NCBI GenBank assembly: GCA_021785115.1
Contig: JAJYGO010000142.1
Span: forward strand, 1 to 14,975
DNA: 14,975 bases
Direction: 5' to 3'
Origin: Chloroflexota bacterium
Lineage (GTDB): Bacteria; Chloroflexota; Limnocylindria; Limnocylindrales; CSP1-4
Of the stretch, positions 11,697 to 14,975 are shown piece by piece; within the stretch, counting starts at the first letter, position 1, and each line of letters begins with the position of its first letter. The notes under the pieces were generated by a model. It did not search any database. It saw only the letters and a list, made by a program, of their open reading frames with translations, and was not told the DNA's origin. A program made the translations under genes and the position numbers.

Positions 11697-13073
11697 ATGT
11701 TCGAGCGAACCGCGCTGCCGGGCGGGCCGCGGGTGGTCACCGTGCGCCTTCCCGCGGCCCGGTCCTTCTCCGCCGTTGCCTACGTCCGCGCCGGTTCCCG
11801 CATGGAGAGCCGCGCCGAATCGGGCATGGCGCACTTCATGGAGCACCTCACCTTCAAGGGCACCGCCTCGTGGCCCTCCACGCGGGCGGTCTCCGAGGCG
11901 ATCGAGGGGAGCGGCGGCACCAGCAACGCGGCCACCGACCGCGAGTCCACGAGCTACTGGGCGCGCGTCCCCTCCCGTGACGCCGTGCTGGCCATGCGGA
12001 TGCTGGGCGAGCTCGTCACGCGCCCGCTGCTGCGCGAGGACGACGTCGCGCACGAGCGCACGGTGGTGATCGAGGAGATCCGCTCGTACCGCGACGATTC
12101 CGGCGAGTTCGTCTTCAACCTGCTCGACCAGGCCGTCTTCGGCGACACCCCGCTGGGCTGGGAGATCGCCGGCGACGAGGAGAGCGTCGCGGGTCTCACG
12201 GCGTCGTCGCTGCGCGGGTTCTGGGAGCACTGGTACCGGCCCTCGAACGTGGTCGTGGCGGCCGCCGGGGACCTGGAGCACGAGGCGATCTGCGCCATGG
12301 TGGAGGAGGGGTTCGGGTCGGACGGCGTGAGTGCCCCGACCGCGCCCTCGGCCACGATGAGCGCTCCGGAGACGGTCGGGATCCCGGATGCTGCGGCCGC
12401 GCCGGGGTCGCCGGAGGAGGGCCGACCCTCCTGGACGCCGGGCGACGGGCGCTTCCAGCCGGCACCGCCGCTGCCGTCGGCCGAGCGGTTCCGCATCGTG
12501 AACCGGCCGGGCTCGCAGGCGCACCTGGCCCTCGCGGTCCCCGCCCTCCGCCGCGACGACCCCGACCAGTGGACGCTCGAGCTGCTGGACACGGTGCTCG
12601 GGGAGGGGATGAGCAGCCGGCTCTTCCTGCACCTTCGCGAGGAGGCCGGGCTCGCGTACGACGTGCACTCCTTCATCAGCGATTTCGCCGACTGCGGGAT
12701 GCTCGGGATCTATGCCGGCGTGGATCCGCACATGCTCACGCGCGCGCTGGAGGCGATCCTGGGCGAGCTCGCGGAGTTGCGCGACCACCGGATCCCGGAC
12801 GACGAGCTGGGCCGCGCGAAGGCGTACGCGTGCGGCCGGCTCGAGCTCCGGCTGGAGGAGGGGCGGAACCTCGCGTCATGGCTGGGAGCACAGGAGGCGC
12901 TCCACGAGCGGACGCTGACGCCCGAGGAGGCGATCGAGGCGATCCAGGCGGTGGACGGCGAGGCGATCCGCTCGCTGGCCGGGCGGCTCTTCCGGGACGA
13001 GGCGCTCTCGCTGGCGGTGATCGCGCCGGGCCGGCGCGGTGCCGGCCTCGAACGCAGGATGCGGCTGCCGTGA
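11697..13073 (+). CDS. M16 family zinc metallopeptidase (processing-peptidase-like)
   Basis: A 458-residue M16B-type peptidase. The inverted zinc motif HxxEH is HFMEH (46-50: zinc ligands His46 and His50, catalytic Glu49). The third ligand is Glu126 or Glu127 in ERTVVIEEIRSYRDD, about 76 residues on, as in the family. The inactive-looking C-terminal half carries GEGMSSRLFLHLREEAGLAYDVHSF (306-328 region), the conserved Arg/Tyr substrate-contact segment. There is no signal peptide, so it is probably cytoplasmic. An Ala/Pro/Gly-rich linker of about 50 residues (about 208-258) between halves is longer than usual. Relatives degrade or process oligopeptides; the substrate is unknown. First gene of an operon with the helical-repeat gene and ndk, overlapping the next by 4 bp. 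Confidence 0.95.
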   Translation: MFERTALPGGPRVVTVRLPAARSFSAVAYVRAGSRMESRAESGMAHFMEHLTFKGTASWPSTRAVSEAIEGSGGTSNAATDRESTSYWARVPSRDAVLAMRMLGELVTRPLLREDDVAHERTVVIEEIRSYRDDSGEFVFNLLDQAVFGDTPLGWEIAGDEESVAGLTASSLRGFWEHWYRPSNVVVAAAGDLEHEAICAMVEEGFGSDGVSAPTAPSATMSAPETVGIPDAAAAPGSPEEGRPSWTPGDGRFQPAPPLPSAERFRIVNRPGSQAHLALAVPALRRDDPDQWTLELLDTVLGEGMSSRLFLHLREEAGLAYDVHSFISDFADCGMLGIYAGVDPHMLTRALEAILGELAELRDHRIPDDELGRAKAYACGRLELRLEEGRNLASWLGAQEALHERTLTPEEAIEAIQAVDGEAIRSLAGRLFRDEALSLAVIAPGRRGAGLERRMRLP

Positions 13074-14266
13074 ACGACGACGGACGCGAGTCGATCCCCG
13101 GCCAGGTCGACCCGATGCTCGACCTCGACCTGGCGGACGTCGACGAGGCGCCGGTGGGTCACGAGTCCCCCGCGCCCCTGGACGGCGACGAGCACGTGAC
13201 GCCCCGTCACGGCGACGAGTCGTCCGCCGAGTCCGCGTCTGCCGCGGCAGAGCCCGCCGACTCCGCGACCGCCGAGTCCGCGTCTGCCGTGGCAGCGCCC
13301 GCCGACTCCGCGACCGCCGAGCCCTCCGTCCCTGGGCCCGGGGAGGGCGAGCCAGCCGTCGCCGGGCCCGGGAAGGGAGCCGGAGGCGGACCGGTGGCCC
13401 CTGTCGCGGTGGGCCCGGGGCGCACCGGGACGAGGGGGCGCGGCGGCGGACGGCGGGCAACCGGCACGGCCCGTGCGGACGAGGGACCCGCGGCGCCTCC
13501 GGAGCACCCCCGACCGGCCGGGAGCGCCGTCGCCGAGGCGCGCATCGCGCAGCTCCACCTCCGGGTCGGGATGCTGGGACTGGCGCGCGCGGAGCTCGAG
13601 ACCCTCGCCGCGCGCGGCTCGCTGGACGTGCCGGCCCTCGCCGACCTGGCCGAGGTGCGGTGGCGGACCGGCGACCTGGTCGGTGCCGGCGAGGCAGCCG
13701 ACGCGCACCTGCAGGCCGGCGGCGAGGAGCTGGTTGCCCTGTGCGTCGCGGCCGAGGCGGCCGCGACGGCGGGTCGTGCAGCCGATGCCCGCGAGCTCGC
13801 GGTCCGTGCCCTCTCGCGCGGGCGTGATCGCCTGGACGATGTCTTCGCCGGCCAGCCGAGGAGCGCGATCTGGCCCCCCGACGCGGCCCGCGAGGGGTTG
13901 TCCGCCCGGCCCGGTACCGGCGCGCCGGATGCCATCGCACCCGCCGGCGCGCCGTCGGTGGGACCGGGCGCGGCGCCCTCTGCCGAGCTGGACGATGTGC
14001 AGTCACGGATCGCGCGGGGCGACGTGGAGGGAACCGCGACCCGCCTGGCCCTGATCCTGCGCGACCGGCCCGTCCTGGCCCCCGCCGTGCTCGCGGTCGC
14101 GGACGAGGCGCTGCGCGTGGCGGGCCCGGGTCCCGAGGCCGCGGCGCTGCACGTGGCGCGTGGCGATGCATACCGCCTGATGGGCCGCGAGACGCTCGCG
14201 TCCGAGGCGTTCCGACAAGCCAGCAGGGCGCTTCGCGGCGCCCGAGCACCCAGGGAGACAACGTGA
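13070..14266 (+). CDS. Disordered/TPR-like helical repeat protein, function unknown
   Basis: A 398-residue protein from GTG 13070, which overlaps the peptidase stop as GTGA. The first 150 or so residues are low complexity: acidic, then Ala/Ser/Glu-rich with a duplicated 15-residue block, then Gly/Arg/Pro-rich. From about residue 155 the sequence becomes helical with TPR-like spacing (IAQLHLRVGMLGLARAEL, then LADLAEVRWRTGDLVGAGEA, then AAEAAATAGRAADARELA). A Pro/Ala-rich linker separates a second helical block (about 305-390) ending LHVARGDAYRLMGRETLASE. No signal peptide or membrane segment. TPR assignment is by pattern only. The long open frame continuing upstream to 12569 is a shadow of the peptidase gene. 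Operon position suggests co-expression with the peptidase and ndk, not a known shared pathway. Confidence 0.85.
   Translation: MNDDGRESIPGQVDPMLDLDLADVDEAPVGHESPAPLDGDEHVTPRHGDESSAESASAAAEPADSATAESASAVAAPADSATAEPSVPGPGEGEPAVAGPGKGAGGGPVAPVAVGPGRTGTRGRGGGRRATGTARADEGPAAPPEHPRPAGSAVAEARIAQLHLRVGMLGLARAELETLAARGSLDVPALADLAEVRWRTGDLVGAGEAADAHLQAGGEELVALCVAAEAAATAGRAADARELAVRALSRGRDRLDDVFAGQPRSAIWPPDAAREGLSARPGTGAPDAIAPAGAPSVGPGAAPSAELDDVQSRIARGDVEGTATRLALILRDRPVLAPAVLAVADEALRVAGPGPEAAALHVARGDAYRLMGRETLASEAFRQASRALRGARAPRETT
13226..13315 (+). repeat. 45-bp tandem duplication in the disordered region
   Basis: Units 13226-13270 and 13271-13315 differ at two positions and encode the 15-residue block AESASAAAEPADSAT, repeated as AESASAVAAPADSAT. 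The start of a third copy (GCCGAG) follows. The unit length is a multiple of three, so the frame is kept, as expected for slippage in a tolerant linker. Confidence 0.85.
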
Positions 14267-14727
14267 TCGAACGCACCCTCGTCCTGGTCAAGCCCGACGG
14301 CGTCCAGCGGCTCCTCGTGGGTCGCATCCTCGCCCGGTACGAGGAACGTGGGCTCAAGCTGGTCGGGCTCAAGCTGGTGCAGGTGGACCGCGAGTTCGCG
14401 GAACGCCACTATGCCGTCCACCGTGGCAAGCCGTTCTTCGAGGGACTCGTGGCGTTCATCACCTCCGGGCCGCTCGTCGCGGTGGCTCTCGAGGGCCCCG
14501 ACGCGGTCGCGATCGTCCGCACCATGAACGGCGCCACGCGCCCCGCCCAGGCCGACCCGGGGACCATCCGGGGCGATCTCGCGGTGGAGACGGCGCAGAA
14601 CCTGGTGCACGCCTCCGACAGCCCCGAGACGGCGGAGGCCGAGCTGGCGCTCTGGTTCCGCCCGGAGGAGCTCGTCCGGTACGGGCGGGAGATCGACCGG
14701 TGGGTCCTCGCCCCCGAGGGGGCGTGA
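14263..14727 (+). CDS. ndk: Nucleoside diphosphate kinase
   Basis: Transfers the gamma phosphate from NTPs to NDPs through a phosphohistidine, balancing cytoplasmic nucleotide pools. It has 154 residues (family about 135-150). Conserved features are ERTLVLVKPDGVQR with Lys10, HYAVHRGKPFF with Tyr50, MNGATRPAQADPGTIRGD, and the active-site segment NLVHASDS with His116. Ala replaces the common Gly (NxxHGSDS), a variant known in the family. A C-terminal extension of about 10 residues follows FRPEELV. GTG start overlaps the preceding stop as GTGA; GGGAGA (14253-14258) lies 4 nt upstream. Third gene of the M16 operon. Confidence 0.98.
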   Translation: MIERTLVLVKPDGVQRLLVGRILARYEERGLKLVGLKLVQVDREFAERHYAVHRGKPFFEGLVAFITSGPLVAVALEGPDAVAIVRTMNGATRPAQADPGTIRGDLAVETAQNLVHASDSPETAEAELALWFRPEELVRYGREIDRWVLAPEGA

Positions 14728-14730
14728 CCG

Positions 14731-14975
14731 TCAGTCCATCGAGCCCAGGGCCCCGCCCGAGCCGACGGACACAGCGACCGCGAGCAGCCCCGCGATCAGC
14801 GCCACGACCACGGTGATCGTGGGCCAGTTGGTCGCCAGCAGCTGGGCGCCACGGCCCGTGCCCAGGGCCTCGACGCCCGCGCGCACGCCCCTGGCACCGC
14901 GACCGCGCACCGGTTCCGCGCCCGCGGGCTGCCCGGCGCGCGTGACCGGTTCCGGGGCGCCCCCGGGTCGCCGGC
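14731..14975 (-). CDS. 3' end of a gene encoding a protein with a C-terminal transmembrane helix
   Basis: An open minus-strand frame runs from the window edge to TGA (complement of 14731-14733), about 81 codons with G or C in almost every third position. The N-terminal visible part is Pro/Gly/Ala/Arg-rich and probably disordered. It then gives ATNWPTITVVVALIAG and LLAVAVSVGSGGALGSMD, a hydrophobic stretch of about 20 residues ending roughly 10 residues from the C-terminus, typical of a C-terminal membrane anchor or the last helix of a membrane protein. It converges on ndk with only 3 bp between stop codons. The start lies outside the window and the family is not recognisable from this tail. 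Confidence 0.7.
   Translation of the reverse strand, partial: RRPGGAPEPVTRAGQPAGAEPVRGRGARGVRAGVEALGTGRGAQLLATNWPTITVVVALIAGLLAVAVSVGSGGALGSMD

Noticed and set aside
12569..13069. Upstream extension of the helical-repeat protein frame
   Set aside because: It is a frame-shifted reading of the peptidase gene. GTG 13070 overlapping the peptidase stop is the natural start.
1..14975. tRNA, rRNA, transposase, phage or toxin-antitoxin genes
   Set aside because: None recognised on either strand; no terminal inverted repeats flanking a transposase-like gene and no composition break were seen.

Overview
This is a GC-rich (about 70% G+C or more) bacterial chromosome segment carrying metabolic and housekeeping genes. 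I see no IS element, phage gene, CRISPR array, tRNA or rRNA. High GC, almost uniform G/C third codon positions, no-SD starts and the gene set suggest a Chloroflexota lineage (Limnocylindria-like). An actinobacterium-like GC-rich lineage is not excluded; the taxon call is inference.

Layout. (1) 1-2190, plus strand: the C-terminal two thirds of an acyl-CoA dehydrogenase, then a thiolase under its own promoter, both of fatty acyl-CoA/acetoacetyl-CoA metabolism. (2) 2326-4668, plus strand: a DegV-family lipid-binding protein and a hexameric-type glutamate dehydrogenase with a leader of about 115 nt, followed by a cluster of perfect hairpins. (3) 4880-6783, plus strand: an unrecognised 204-aa protein and a BioD-like P-loop plus DRTGG protein, which resembles the N-terminal half of long phosphotransacetylases without the catalytic half. 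(4) 6821-6972: an 18/36-bp GC-rich minisatellite between convergent genes. (5) 6977-11019, minus strand: one tightly packed operon, coaX-coaBC-panB-panC, covering much of the route from ketoisovalerate to 4'-phosphopantetheine. (6) 11113-11592, plus strand: an unrecognised 159-aa protein, divergent from coaX, with apparently interlocked promoters. (7) 11697-14727, plus strand: an M16 zinc peptidase, a disordered/helical-repeat protein and ndk, joined by 4-bp GTGA overlaps. (8) 14731-14975, minus strand: the 3' end of a gene whose product ends in a transmembrane helix.

The most notable pattern is regulatory. Each of the seven transcription units whose upstream region lies in the window has a TAnnnT -10-like hexamer upstream of its first gene. 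In four units (thiolase, 204-aa protein, coaX, M16) the hexamer ends only 6-9 nt before the start codon and there is no Shine-Dalgarno sequence, as expected for leaderless mRNAs. In the other three (DegV, glutamate dehydrogenase, 159-aa protein) it lies farther away and a GGAG-type ribosome site is present. The most interesting proteins are the orphan BioD/DRTGG protein with its partner, and a CoaBC that has Ser and Asp where E. coli CoaC has its key Cys and Asn.
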